Shown: one piece after another, positions 33,981-43,763 of the stretch
How positions within the stretch are numbered: position 1 is the first letter of the stretch
Layout: each line of letters opens with the position of its first letter
NCBI RefSeq assembly: GCF_004027225.2
Contig: NC_044282.2
Location: 75,278,287 to 75,342,286, forward strand
From: Strigops habroptila
Taxonomy: Eukaryota > Chordata > Aves > Psittaciformes > Psittacidae
Length of the DNA stretch: 64,000 nucleotides
Reading direction: 5' to 3'
Translations under genes and position numbers: made by a program
The notes under the pieces: generated by a model
What the model was told of the DNA's origin: nothing
Database searches by the model: none
The model's input: only the letters and a program-made list of their open reading frames with translations

Positions 33981-35651
33981 ATGCGGCGGCTCCCGCTGCC
34001 GCTGCCGCTGCTGCTGGCCGGGCTGGGGCTGGGGCTCGGGCTCGGGGGGGAACCGGAGCCCGGAGCCCCCTCGGGAGCGCAGTGCCTGGAGCACGATTGC
34101 TTCGGGGTGTTCTGGTCGGCGCTGCCCTTCGCGGAGGCCGGCGCGGAGTGCCAGAGGGGCGGCGGGCACCTCATGACCGTCCGTTCCACCGTGGCGGAGG
34201 ACGCGATCGCTTTGCTGCTGCAGAACCGGAGCGGGCATCTGTGGCTGGGGCTGCGCCTCGGGCTGCCCTGCACTGAACCGACCCAGCGCCTCCGCGGCTT
34301 CCAGTGGGTGACCGGCGACCGCAGCACCGATTACTCCAACTGGGCGCCGTCGAGGCGGCAGTGCGGGGAGTTCTGCGTGACCGTGTCGAGGGAGCTGCGC
34401 TGGGAGGAGCGGCCCTGCGAGGCTCCTGCCGACGGCTTCCTCTGCGAGTACAACTACGGGGGGAGCTGCCCGCGGCTGCTGCCCGCCGACGGGCTCCCCG
34501 TCGCTTACACCACCCCCTTCGGCGCCAGTGTCGGGGACTTCCTGGCTCTGCCGCCCGGCAGCACGGCCGTCATTGCGGCCTTGGGGCTGGAGCTGCACTG
34601 CGAGGAGGACGGGGAGAGCGGGAGGCTGCGCTGGGGCCGCCCGGAGCTGGGGCCCTGGTCTTGCCGCTTGGCCAACGGAGGCTGCGACGGGACGTGCGAG
34701 GAGGACAGCGGGCAGGCGCGGTGCTCCTGCCCCGAGGGCAAAGTGCTGAGCAGCGACGAGCGCGGGTGCCGCTCGCCCTGCGCCGGAGCTCCGTGCCAGC
34801 ACCACTGCGTGGTGGCCGGCTCCACCTTCCTCTGCATGTGCGAGGCTGGGTACCGCTTGGCTGCCGACGGCAGCAGCTGCGAGGACGACGACGACTGTGC
34901 CGTGGTGCCCAGTGTGTGCGAGCAGGTCTGTGTCAACACCGAGGGCGGCTTCGAGTGCCACTGCCACCGCGGGTACACGATGGTGGACGGGCACTGCCGG
35001 GCGCTGCCCGTGTCCCGCTGCTACAAGGCGCCCTGCGAGCAGCAGTGTGAGGAGGTGCCCGACGGGTACCGCTGCAGCTGCTTTCCCGGCTACGCCGTCG
35101 ACCCGCGGGTGCCCACCCGCTGCGTGCTGCACTGCAACCGCAGCCAGTGCCCGGCCAAGTGCGACCCCTACACCCTGTCCTGCGAGTGTCCCGATGGCTT
35201 TGTGCTGGACGATGCCGACAACGGGCAGGTCTGCATGGACATCGATGAGTGCAACATGAACTTCTGCCAGCACAACTGCACCAACTACCCCGGCGGCTAC
35301 GAGTGCCACTGCCATGCCGGCTACCGGCTCATTGACCAGAATGACTGCATTGAAATCCTGGAGGAGGACAGGGAAGGAGCCTACTCGGGGGATTTTGGGC
35401 CCAGACCCCAGACACCCATCCCCAGCCAGATCCCACCGAAGGCAAAGCACCTTCACCCCGGTGCTCTGGTGGGTATCACTGTGGGTGTCCTCTCCGCAGC
35501 GCTGGCTCTGCTGGCCCTGGCCTACCATCTGGTGAGGAAGTGCTGCAGGGCCCCAGCCACCATGGATTACAAGTGCAGTGGTCCCCATGAAAAGGAGATG
35601 GGACTTCAGCCGGTCACCTCGGGGTGTGCAGCAGCCAGCCAGAAACTGTAG
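33981..35651 (+). CDS. THBD: Thrombomodulin, single-exon gene
   Basis: Endothelial surface receptor that binds thrombin and switches it to activating protein C and TAFI. The ATG at 33981 (Kozak GCCATGC) gives 556 aa (human 575); the open frame upstream reaches only a TTG. Signal peptide about 1-25, a Leu/Gly-rich repeat. C-type-lectin-like domain about 35-156 with WLGL and the RPCEAP...FLCEY close. Six EGF modules about 228-456: EGF5 has the typical CNRSQCPAKCDP core and EGF6 begins DIDEC, so the thrombin-binding EGF5-6 unit is intact. Next come an acidic stalk with a YSGDFG proteoglycan-type site (Ser469), a membrane helix about 494-516 and a short tail. No intron is needed, as in mammals. 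In the EGF4-EGF5 linker the residue matching human Met388 is Leu383. CD93, its paralogue, lies 9 kb upstream on the same strand. Confidence 0.96.
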   Translation: MRRLPLPLPLLLAGLGLGLGLGGEPEPGAPSGAQCLEHDCFGVFWSALPFAEAGAECQRGGGHLMTVRSTVAEDAIALLLQNRSGHLWLGLRLGLPCTEPTQRLRGFQWVTGDRSTDYSNWAPSRRQCGEFCVTVSRELRWEERPCEAPADGFLCEYNYGGSCPRLLPADGLPVAYTTPFGASVGDFLALPPGSTAVIAALGLELHCEEDGESGRLRWGRPELGPWSCRLANGGCDGTCEEDSGQARCSCPEGKVLSSDERGCRSPCAGAPCQHHCVVAGSTFLCMCEAGYRLAADGSSCEDDDDCAVVPSVCEQVCVNTEGGFECHCHRGYTMVDGHCRALPVSRCYKAPCEQQCEEVPDGYRCSCFPGYAVDPRVPTRCVLHCNRSQCPAKCDPYTLSCECPDGFVLDDADNGQVCMDIDECNMNFCQHNCTNYPGGYECHCHAGYRLIDQNDCIEILEEDREGAYSGDFGPRPQTPIPSQIPPKAKHLHPGALVGITVGVLSAALALLALAYHLVRKCCRAPATMDYKCSGPHEKEMGLQPVTSGCAAASQKL

Positions 35652-37190
35652 GGAGATCGGGCAGGACAGACAGAGGGAGGTGGATGGAACTGGGTAACAT
35701 TTACTCTCCCCATCCCCTGCAGTCTTTGAATGATAAAGAGAATCTGGGAAAAGCAAAAAGCTGTGATTCCCCCCCCCAGCCACTTCCAGAAATACTCCTT
35801 GCTTTCCGGCCGGCTCTTGCAATATTCACCCCAGAGAGCAGGGAAGGTGGAAGGGCCGGAGTGCTGCTCTGTTCCTCTCCCTTCACAGGCAGTGTAGGTG
35901 GTCAGCTTTCCTTTCTTTTTTCCAGGAATCCGGGGGGTTCAAGGAGAAACCTTGTGTGTTACAGGATGGGCATCTCCATCTAGAAGTGACTTTTAAATCC
36001 ATATCCACCATGGTATGAGAGCCACGCTGGCTGAGTTGCTGTGGCCCGTAGAAGGTCACTTGGCCCCAAATCCTGCTCCCTTCACTGGGAAGCTGGGATG
36101 GAATGGATGGTATTCCCACAGTGGCAAAGAGATGGGATGCCCCTGCCTTTGGGTTCAGATTAGTGGGTTTAAACTGATGGGTGATGGCAGAAGGAGCAAA
36201 GACCTTGTGCTCAGCTCTTTCCTGCACTCCCAGTTTTTGCTTCCTGTCCCCCCATGTTGCCTCTCTCCTCTGGCAGCTGAGCACTTCCCACCTTAAACCA
36301 CTAGCAACAGCAAGGGTCCTGCTGGTGTCACAGTGTGAGGGTGAAACTGCCTGATTTCTCTTTCCTTTTACCATTTTGGGGCTGTTTTTGGTGTGTGTGG
36401 AGGTTAAATGTGGACACCGAGACTGCCAGGGTAATTTTTTCCATGGCAGGAATGCTTGTTCCCAGCCTTGTGTTCCCCAGCCCGTTTCTTCCATGATTTT
36501 CTGCCCTTGTTGCCTTAAAACGTTATGGTTTTATTTACAAACCCACTCCACCGACCCCTCCTGTCCACAGGGTTTTGTCCTTTAGTCTTGCCCAGGCCTG
36601 AGTCTAATCCATGTTGAAGCTCATGGCAAAACTTTCCTGGGGGGACACGACCCATGCCACTGTATACTTCCCATCCATGGATCATCTGGAAAAGCCTTTT
36701 GGGTGTTTTTCCAGCCCCATCATTCCATGGGGAGACACGGGGCAAAGCCACAGTGGTGTTGGGAGCCGGCGCGGACACAGGGTGAGTTGTGGGAGCGGGT
36801 GCTGACAGCTTTATGCCCATGAAATATCACCCTGCAGCAGGGGTTGGCTTTCCCACAGGAAGCTTTGGAAGGCCGGGGTCAGTGCTTGGGAGGGCTGGAT
36901 GCTGCAGAGGCGCTGAAGGGCTCGGGGGGGGGGGTGTCCTGTCTCCCGTTATCCCCCCTGATGTGCTAAACAACAAGCAGCATTCCCCCCTCTTCCCGTA
37001 TGATAGAGCTACTCTGCAGCCTCCAAGGGAAATAAGAGATACCCATTGTGTAAATCAAAGCTTTCCTAATGTAAATGGTCCAACCCCCTGTTTTATAAAC
37101 CCGGCACGTTTGTAAATACTTATTTATTTATTGGAAATATACCCTCTGCAATGCACAATCCCATGCGTAGACCAATAAAGCTGGTTTATA
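35652..37190 (+). other. THBD: THBD 3' untranslated region
   Basis: About 1.5 kb of unique sequence from the stop codon to a clear poly(A) signal, with no CR1 copy. Overlapping AUUUA motifs lie just before the signal (TTATTTATTTATT, 37120-37132), predicting a short-lived regulated mRNA. The human 3'UTR is of similar size. Confidence 0.7.
37174..37179 (+). terminator. THBD poly(A) signal
   Basis: AATAAA in the context accAATAAAgctgg, followed by T/G-containing sequence, 1.5 kb after the THBD stop and about 40 bp after the AU-rich element. Confidence 0.7.
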
Positions 37191-38067
37191 GAAAGCTGCT
37201 GGTGAAATATTCTTTCTCCCCTTCCCTAAAATGACTCTTTATTCCCCCCACCCCTCGCTAAGCACTGGTCTGTATCACAGAAGTCACAAACCTGGTTGGA
37301 GCAGGGAAAAAAGGAGCTGTGGGCTCTTAGCTGAAAACAAGCCCTGCCAGTTATTCCATCAGTGTGATTCAAACAGAAGGAATGAGCCATAAATAATGGA
37401 GAACAGGAATAACATTAATAGGAGAAAGCTAAAACCAAACAAGCTGGAAATTGGGAATTTAATGGTGCCCCAGGGCTGATGTTTCTCTGGGAGTGTGTTT
37501 TGGGTACGAGTGGAGGTGATGTTGAAAGAGTGGGATTCGCTTCTTCTGGCTTTTTCATGTGGAAAATCCACTTTGGGTCCCGTTTGTGCTAAAATCCCTT
37601 TGCCTGGGAACTGGGGGGGGGGGGACACAAACTGTTGGTGGGACCTAAGTTCTTCCCTTTCCCCATCAGCTGAAGGGAGGTTTGGTGCTCCCTGGCTCCT
37701 GCCAAGGTTTGTTCAGAACCCCCTTTTTCTATATAGGAGGAACCCACTGGAGTCACATCCATCCTGTGTTCCCAGCAGTGATGGAGAAGCCCGGCCTGCT
37801 CCTATCCCCTCACTTGGCTGTAGCCAAGGGGCTGGTGGGCTTGAGGACTTCCCTCCATCCCGTGTTTTGGGAAGGAAGAGCGAGGTGGCGGTGTATTATT
37901 CTGTATTATTCTGGAGCGGCACCTGCCCTGTGGCTAGTCACTGCTCACAGCTGCGCTTTGAGATCCCCATCACCCCCGATCCCCATGGAGCCTCCTCCAT
38001 GCTGAAGGTAACCATAACAATCACTCAGCTGACGTAATGAACTGCACCCCAGGCCAGTCTTATGGCT
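37191..38067. other. Spacer between convergent THBD and SSTR4
   Basis: About 0.9 kb between the two poly(A) signals. It holds a run of G residues near 37611-37623 and no recognised gene or repeat. Confidence 0.6.
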
Positions 38068-38073
38068 TTTATT
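38068..38073 (-). terminator. SSTR4 poly(A) signal (minus strand)
   Basis: TTTATT on + reads AATAAA on the minus strand, about 100 bases after the SSTR4 stop. THBD and SSTR4 are convergent and their poly(A) signals are about 0.9 kb apart. Confidence 0.55.
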
Positions 38074-38169
38074 TGGTTGGACTGCACAGCACGAGGGTCC
38101 AGGGCAGTTTATCCCCTCTCCATCCCCATTTCCCATGCCTGGTGGACACCCACAAGGCTTGGGGCCACC

Positions 38170-39411
38170 CTAGAAGGTGGTGGTCTTTGTGAGGAGCGGC
38201 GCGGGCTTGCAGCAGGGCTCGGGGAGCCTGGGGTCCTGCTGGCAGGACAGGGCTGGGCACACGCAGCCCTTGCCCTTGTCGTCCCCCCGGGGAGCAGCGC
38301 AGTAGTCAAGGGGCTCTTCCTCCTCCTCCTCATCCTCGGTTGCCCCCTCGTCGGCGTGGCAGCAGCAGAGGCTGGCATCGAGGCAGCGCCGCAACACGCC
38401 GTGGAAGGAATGCCGGAAGTTCTCAGATAGGAAGCCATAGAGGATGGGGTTGGCACAGCTATTGGAGTAGCTGAGGATGAGGGAGGCGTTGTTGACGGTG
38501 GCATCCAAGCGGCCGGGCAGCAGGAGGTTGACGAGCTGCACCACGTAGAAGGGCATCCAGCACACCACGAACATGGCCACCACCATCAGCACCAGGCGCG
38601 TCAGCTTGCCCTCGGAGCGCCGGCGCTGCTGCCAGCCCACCCGCTGCGCCACCGCACGCATCTTGCCCACGATCAGCAGGTAGCACAGCCCCATGGCCAG
38701 CACCGGCAGCAGGAACCCCAACAAGGTGGTGTAGACCACGAAAGCGGCCGACCAAGCTGGGCTCGGCCATAGGAGGTTGCAAGCCACCGCTTGGCCATCG
38801 CGGGTGGTTGCTGTGCCGGCGAAGATGGGGATGGGCGAAGCCACCAGCAAGGAGAGGAGCCACACGCCGCCGTTGACCATCTTGGCCACCCGAGGACGGC
38901 GGTAGGTGGCCGCCCGCAGCGGGTGCACCACCGCGATGTAGCGGTCCAGGCTGAGGACGGTCAAGCAGAAGACGCTGGTGAACATGTTGAGCCCATCTAC
39001 GCCCAGCACGGTGCGGCACAGGGCCCGGCCGAAGGGCCAGTGGTGCAGGGCGGCTGACGTGGCCACGAAGGGGATGCTCAGCATGAAGAGTTCGTCGGCG
39101 ATGGCCAAGTTGAGCAGGTAGATGTTGGTGGCTGTCTTCATCTTGGCGTAGCGCAGGATGACAAAGATCACCAGGGAGTTGCCCAGCAGCCCCAGCAGGC
39201 ACACCAGGGCGTAGATGCACTGGATCACCACCATGCCCACGATCTCACCCGCCTTGCTGCCCCACTCTGCCTGCCCCTGCTGCCGGCCGGCCTCCCCCAT
39301 GGCCATGCTGGTGTTGGGGGGCACCTCGGAGGAGGCCCAACTGGATACAGTCCACAGGGACACGGCGGCTGCCTGGGACACTGCCGGGAGCTGCTCGGTG
39401 TCTGCACTCAT
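38170..39411 (-). CDS. SSTR4: Somatostatin receptor type 4, single exon
   Basis: Class A GPCR for somatostatin, coupling to Gi/o. 413 aa (human 388); the ATG at 39409-39411 has A at -3. Extracellular N-terminus with one sequon (NTS at 33-35). Seven helices, starting about residues 57, 93, 130, 177, 222, 270 and 305. Ligand-ion Asp139 in TM3 ([10 protein letters not shown]), DRY at 156-158, Cys132-Cys211 disulphide pair, CWMPF at 284-288, and [15 protein letters not shown] in TM7, the somatostatin-receptor form of NPxxY. Cys343 is a likely palmitoylation site. The tail has EEPLDYCAA, a Cys-rich stretch and the C-terminus TKTTTF, closely matching human SSTR4 (EEPLDYYA..., TRTTTF), which separates it from SSTR1. 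Odd point: an acidic run [10 protein letters not shown] in the tail (358-367), longer than in human. Lies 3' to 3' with THBD, as in mammals. Confidence 0.95.
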   Translation of the reverse strand: MSADTEQLPAVSQAAAVSLWTVSSWASSEVPPNTSMAMGEAGRQQGQAEWGSKAGEIVGMVVIQCIYALVCLLGLLGNSLVIFVILRYAKMKTATNIYLLNLAIADELFMLSIPFVATSAALHHWPFGRALCRTVLGVDGLNMFTSVFCLTVLSLDRYIAVVHPLRAATYRRPRVAKMVNGGVWLLSLLVASPIPIFAGTATTRDGQAVACNLLWPSPAWSAAFVVYTTLLGFLLPVLAMGLCYLLIVGKMRAVAQRVGWQQRRRSEGKLTRLVLMVVAMFVVCWMPFYVVQLVNLLLPGRLDATVNNASLILSYSNSCANPILYGFLSENFRHSFHGVLRRCLDASLCCCHADEGATEDEEEEEEPLDYCAAPRGDDKGKGCVCPALSCQQDPRLPEPCCKPAPLLTKTTTF

Positions 39412-39549
39412 GGTGGGAGGTGGTCCATGGATGGGACACTGCCAGGGATGGGGGGTTAGCCTGCAGGCAGGGCATGGGCAGAGAGAGATGGGGGTGAGAG
39501 CTGTGGCACACGGTGGATGTGAAGCACGCTCCCCTGCCTTCCCTCTTGG

Positions 39550-39702
39550 ATCATAGAATCATGGAATGGTTTGTGTTGGAAGGGACCTTAAAGCTCATCC
39601 AGCTCCAACCCCCTGCCACGGGTAGGGACACCTTCCACTAGAGCAGGTTGCTCCAAGCCCCTGTGTCCAACCTGGCCTTGAACACTGCCAGGGATGGGGC
39701 GG
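39550..39702 (-). mobile_element. CR1 fragment in the SSTR4 5' flank
   Basis: About 150 bp starting with the tail complement tcatagaatcatggaatgg; same strand as SSTR4, with its 3' end only about 140 bp upstream of the SSTR4 ATG. Confidence 0.9.
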
Positions 39703-40359
39703 CCCCCACCAGCACTGCCACCAGCAACTCTCACAGCCACATGCATTGGGCAGCTCCGGCTGTGGCCCCCCAGCTCCCTCCATCCCTGCCCAGGCACCTT
39801 CAGGTCACTCCTCAGGGCAGCAGCATTGTTCTTCAGGCCGGAGCATCCCGGCTCTTGGGGGTCTTGTTGGGCATGGGAGGTGCCTTCACCATGCGTGGGG
39901 CCAGCCAGTGACAAACCTGGCCTGGGAATTAGTGCCACCATCCCAGCGAACCCCTGCACACCTCAATGGTGTCATTAACTCCCGCGGGGGGAGCAAAGGG
40001 AAGGAGAAACCGAGCGGGTGATATGTTACCTCTCAATCCTCCAGGGACTGAAGGAGCCTCCTGCTTTGCTCCGGGGGGGCAGGCTCTGGGAGCTGCTCCG
40101 GTGGGATCCAGGGGCTGTTGGCAATGCAAGGTGCTGCTTGACCTGAATCAGATGACCAGAAGGATCCGGACCTTTTAAAGTGAAGGACAGACCGTGCGTG
40201 CCGGATGGGAATAAACCTCATCCCCATCACCCATTCCAGGGAAATCGGCTTGTCCATTGAGAATGCGCCAGCAGAAAGCAGCCAGGATTGTGGTTCAGGC
40301 TCTCCCAGGGGGAATAAAGCAGCGGACGTCCCCTTGCTCTGCCTCTCTGAGGTGTATGA

Positions 40360-40470
40360 GGTCCCGCTGCCCCCCCGCGAGGGGAAACGCCATTCCCCGG
40401 AGCCCCGGCGCTGCGGGCGCTGCGGCGGGCGGGATGCTGCAGCCCCGGCGCGGCGGTGATGGGCGGGAGG
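40360..40470 (-). promoter_or_regulatory. CpG-rich block upstream of SSTR4, possible promoter
   Basis: A short, dense CpG/GC stretch (repeated GGCGC, GCGGCGGGCGGG, CCCGGCGCGGCGG) about 1 kb upstream of the SSTR4 ATG and the only CpG-rich block between SSTR4 and the right end apart from small patches near 47.2 and 62.2 kb. No TATA box was seen on the minus strand. A CR1 copy lies between it and the coding region. Strand is assigned by proximity to SSTR4. Confidence 0.35.
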
Positions 40471-40828
40471 GAGGGATGGAGGGAAGGATGCAGGGAGTGG
40501 GGGGGGGAAACGGGACGGGGCCTCCGCATCCCCCTGCACCCCGGGTCCCTCCGGGGTGTCCCCGCCCGGGCAAGGCAGGAGATGGAGGCAGGTTGCCCTG
40601 GAAACCGCCCTCCCACCCCTTCATCCGCGCTTGCTCCCGCATCCCTCCCCCTGCCCCGACATTCCCCGCTGCAACGAGGGGGTGCAGGCAGGGACCCCCC
40701 TTTCTGCAGGAGGAGAGCATCCCATAGCAGCCAGCATCCAAACCTGGCGGACCAGAAGGTGTGTGGTGGGTGAGGACCAGCCCAAACCTGGCCCTGAAAC
40801 CTGTCATGTGCTGAAAACCTCCCCCCAG

Positions 40829-40916
40829 ATCACAGAATCCCAGAGTCACAGACTGGTTTGGGATGGAAAGGACCTTAAAATCATCCAGTTCCAACCCCCT
40901 ACTACAGGCAGGGACA
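40829..40916 (-). mobile_element. CR1 fragment, diverged
   Basis: About 90 bp with doubled tail complement (tcacagaatcccagagtcac) and CAGTTCCAACCCCCTACTAC. Confidence 0.8.
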
Positions 40917-42004
40917 AGTCTACGCAGAATTTCTTGGTGCAATGAGTAAAAAGAGGCAGAGATTCCATCTTTCTATTTTTTCCTTATTATTTTTTAAGCA
41001 TCTGTTGTGTTTGTTGAGTATTTTGTGTGTTTCTTTGGTTGGTTGGTTGTGGGTTTTTTTTCTATGAGAGGTATCAAGGGCATCTTCTTGCCAAGAAACC
41101 ATCACCATCTGCTCAGCAACAGCCCAGGTCTGGGGCAGGGAGCACGACTTGCCATCACCTGTGGGGCTGGGGATGTATTGATGGTGTAGCACCAACCTCA
41201 TCCTCTCTCTTTGGGCCATTGAGTGATGGTCTTTTCCTCAGTTTCCCATGTGTCATGCTCCCAAGTCATGCTCCTGTAGGTCACGGAGGTTTTGGGAAGT
41301 TGGGATGGAGCTGGGAGTGGGTTGGATGGGCTCATCTGTGCATGGATGGGATTCTGCAGGGCTGGGAATGGAGCTAAACACACATATTATATTACTGAGA
41401 ACAGGCATGGGAAAGCAGGTGCATTTTTCCTCTTGGTGCTTAAATATACGACCATAGTTAATTGAGCAGCTGGTGAAGATGTTTTGGCTATGACATCCCA
41501 GCTTAAATATCACGGATGTGGAGAAGGACAAAGGGAGCTGGTACCCAGAGCTGCAGGGACCATGGGACTGGGCATGGAGCATCCATCCCCGCATGCTGCT
41601 CCCCCTCCATCTCCATGGGGTGTTTAAATAGGGGGAAAATGACACAGAATTCCCTGTGTCAGTGGTGCTGGGATGGACACGGAGGCCACCAGGCTCCAGG
41701 CGTTCCTGTTGCAGCCGGCGACCGGAAAATGGGGAATAAAACAATGAAACTGCCTGGAGATTACATCGACCCAAGGAACAGGAAACGGTTAAATGCTCCT
41801 TTACTGTAAGGGAGGAAACTCCTTCACAGCGAGCAGGACTTCTGCCCACATTGTGCTGCTGGTATGAGTGCTTTGGGTGGGGAGAGACAGGCATGAAGAA
41901 CTTGGGCTGCACCACAACATTTCATGGTGGGTGGTGCCAAAGGAGCCTCCTCAAAGGTGGCTGTGGGTGCCCTGACATGGGGCGGGCTGTTAGTGCCCTG
42001 GGAT

Positions 42005-42137
42005 TCATAGAGTCATGGAATGGTTTGGGTTGAAGGGACCTTAAAGCTCATCCAGTTCCAACCCTCTGCCACGGGCAGGGACACCTTCCACTAGAGCAGG
42101 TTGCTCCAAGCCCCTGTGTCCATCCTGGCCTTGAAGT
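42005..42137 (-). mobile_element. CR1 fragment, main family
   Basis: About 130 bp, tail complement through CCATCCTGGCCTTGAA. Confidence 0.88.
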
Positions 42138-42506
42138 GCTCCTCCAGCTGCACAGGAGCAGCTCTGCTGCTTGGGGTGATTTCCCAAAGGATCCTGCCCC
42201 TGTGCTTGTGAAACATGAGTTTCTCTAAGCCAAAGGGACCCCCATTACCATCAGTAATGGCTTTAAACCCTCTCGTGATGCTGCCCTCCAAGCTCACCAG
42301 CCTTTTCCTCCCTTCTTCCTCCCTTCCAAACCTCATGGAGCTGAGAGATTTGAGATGAGAGCTTCTTCACCGAGTTATTTTAGTTGAGTCGCCCAAGCAG
42401 CAAACCCAACCTGCCTTCCCTCAAGTGCAGCTCTCCAGATGGTCCATATTAAAATAAACCCCAAGTCATTCCCTCCCTGAGACAGCATCAAGTGCTACTT
42501 AAATAG

Positions 42507-42695
42507 AACCACAGAATCACGGACTGGTTTGTGTTGGAAAGGACCTTAACCTTATCCAGCTCCAACCCCTGCCACGGGCAGGGACACCTTCCACTAGAGC
42601 AGGTTGCTCCAAGCCCCTGTGTCCAACCTGGCCTTGAACACTGCCAGGGATGGGGCAGCCACAGCTTCTCTGGGCAAGATCTCATCTCAATCTGA
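42507..42695 (-). mobile_element. CR1 fragment with internal deletion
   Basis: About 190 bp. After GCTTCTCTGGGC it jumps to AAGATCTCATCTCAATCTG, losing the segment that contains TCTGTGCCAGCGCCTCAGC in other copies. Confidence 0.88.
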
Positions 42696-43342
42696 AGAGT
42701 TTTTTTCCCGTCTGCAACTGCAAAATCCATCTTGAAACACAGCCAAAAGTGTTAAAATAGGCCATCAAAAATGTCTTGTTCCCTGATCAGAATGAAACTC
42801 CAATGAAATGCAGTGCTGGGCAGAGCAGGCTGTGGGGGTTATTTTTTTCCCTTTCAGGCTATTTTTATGTTTAAATCTTTTCCTAAAAAAAGAATCGTCG
42901 TTTAGAAATGGAACTGCTGAAATATTCCAACTTGAAAATGTCTGAAAAACAGACTTTAAAATGGCTCCAAGCTCTTATCCCAGGATGGAAATGGTGTTTC
43001 CAGCCCATGCCAGGCTCTGGGGCACAGCTGGTAAAGCTCGCACCAGGGTCTCTGCTTTGGAGGAGCTGTGTATGGATGTATCCAGTGGGAACATATACAC
43101 GGGCTATAACACAAGAGTGTGTCGAATTAGCCCCATTTCCATACCTCAGTGGTGATGTGAACACTCGGCACGATGAGGAACGTTCTGTTCCCTTCAGTTA
43201 ACATGGCTCATGTTAACTCATCGCCACCAACTTACATCTGGTTTCTCATCTGATTAGAAGCCAAGACACACTGAGGGCTTTGTAGGGCTGAATCCAGCCC
43301 GGGGAGTGCTTCAGGTCTGGGGGTCACTTCACCATCACTGTT

Positions 43343-43437
43343 GAATCATAGAATCAACTGGGTTGGAAAAGACCTCTGCGATCATCAAGTCCGACCGTCA
43401 CCCCAAGGCCACCACTAACCCATGGCACTGCGGTGCC
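43343..43437 (-). mobile_element. CR1 fragment, second subfamily
   Basis: About 95 bp: aatcatagaatcaactgggt, then GTCCGACCGTCACCCCAAGG and CCACCACTAACCC, as at 1186. Confidence 0.8.
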
Positions 43438-43689
43438 ACCACCTTGTCAGCATCCAGAAGCTGCTTTCCCAGCTAAAATCCCTGCAGTGAGACCTGGATT
43501 AATAGAAACATGAGGCAGCCAAATGTGCATTTTCTCCACTCTCAGCCTTTCAAGCTTGAATATTACACGTGAGCATCTTAGCTTTGTAGCATTTATATAC
43601 ATGTCCCTCTGGTTTTAGTTATGCACAAGCCAAAAAGACTTTGTATTCTGATGGAATATTGTGCAGTTAGGACGAAGGAGAAGGAAATC

Positions 43690-43763
43690 GTCGAATCCTA
43701 GGCTGGTTTGGATTGGAAGGGACCTTAAAGCTCATCCAGTTCCAACCCCTGCAATGGGCACGG
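43690..43763 (-). mobile_element. CR1 fragment, short
   Basis: About 75 bp of the main family from the tail complement (tcgaatcctaggctgg) to CAACCCCTGCAATGGGCA. Confidence 0.8.

Noticed and set aside
33909-35822. 637-codon open frame on the minus strand across THBD
   Set aside because: Antisense shadow of the THBD EGF modules; Val/Ala/Gly-rich, with no recognisable domain. The sense frame is unmistakable thrombomodulin.
38459-39220. 253-codon minus-strand frame inside SSTR4
   Set aside because: Out-of-frame shadow of the receptor coding sequence.
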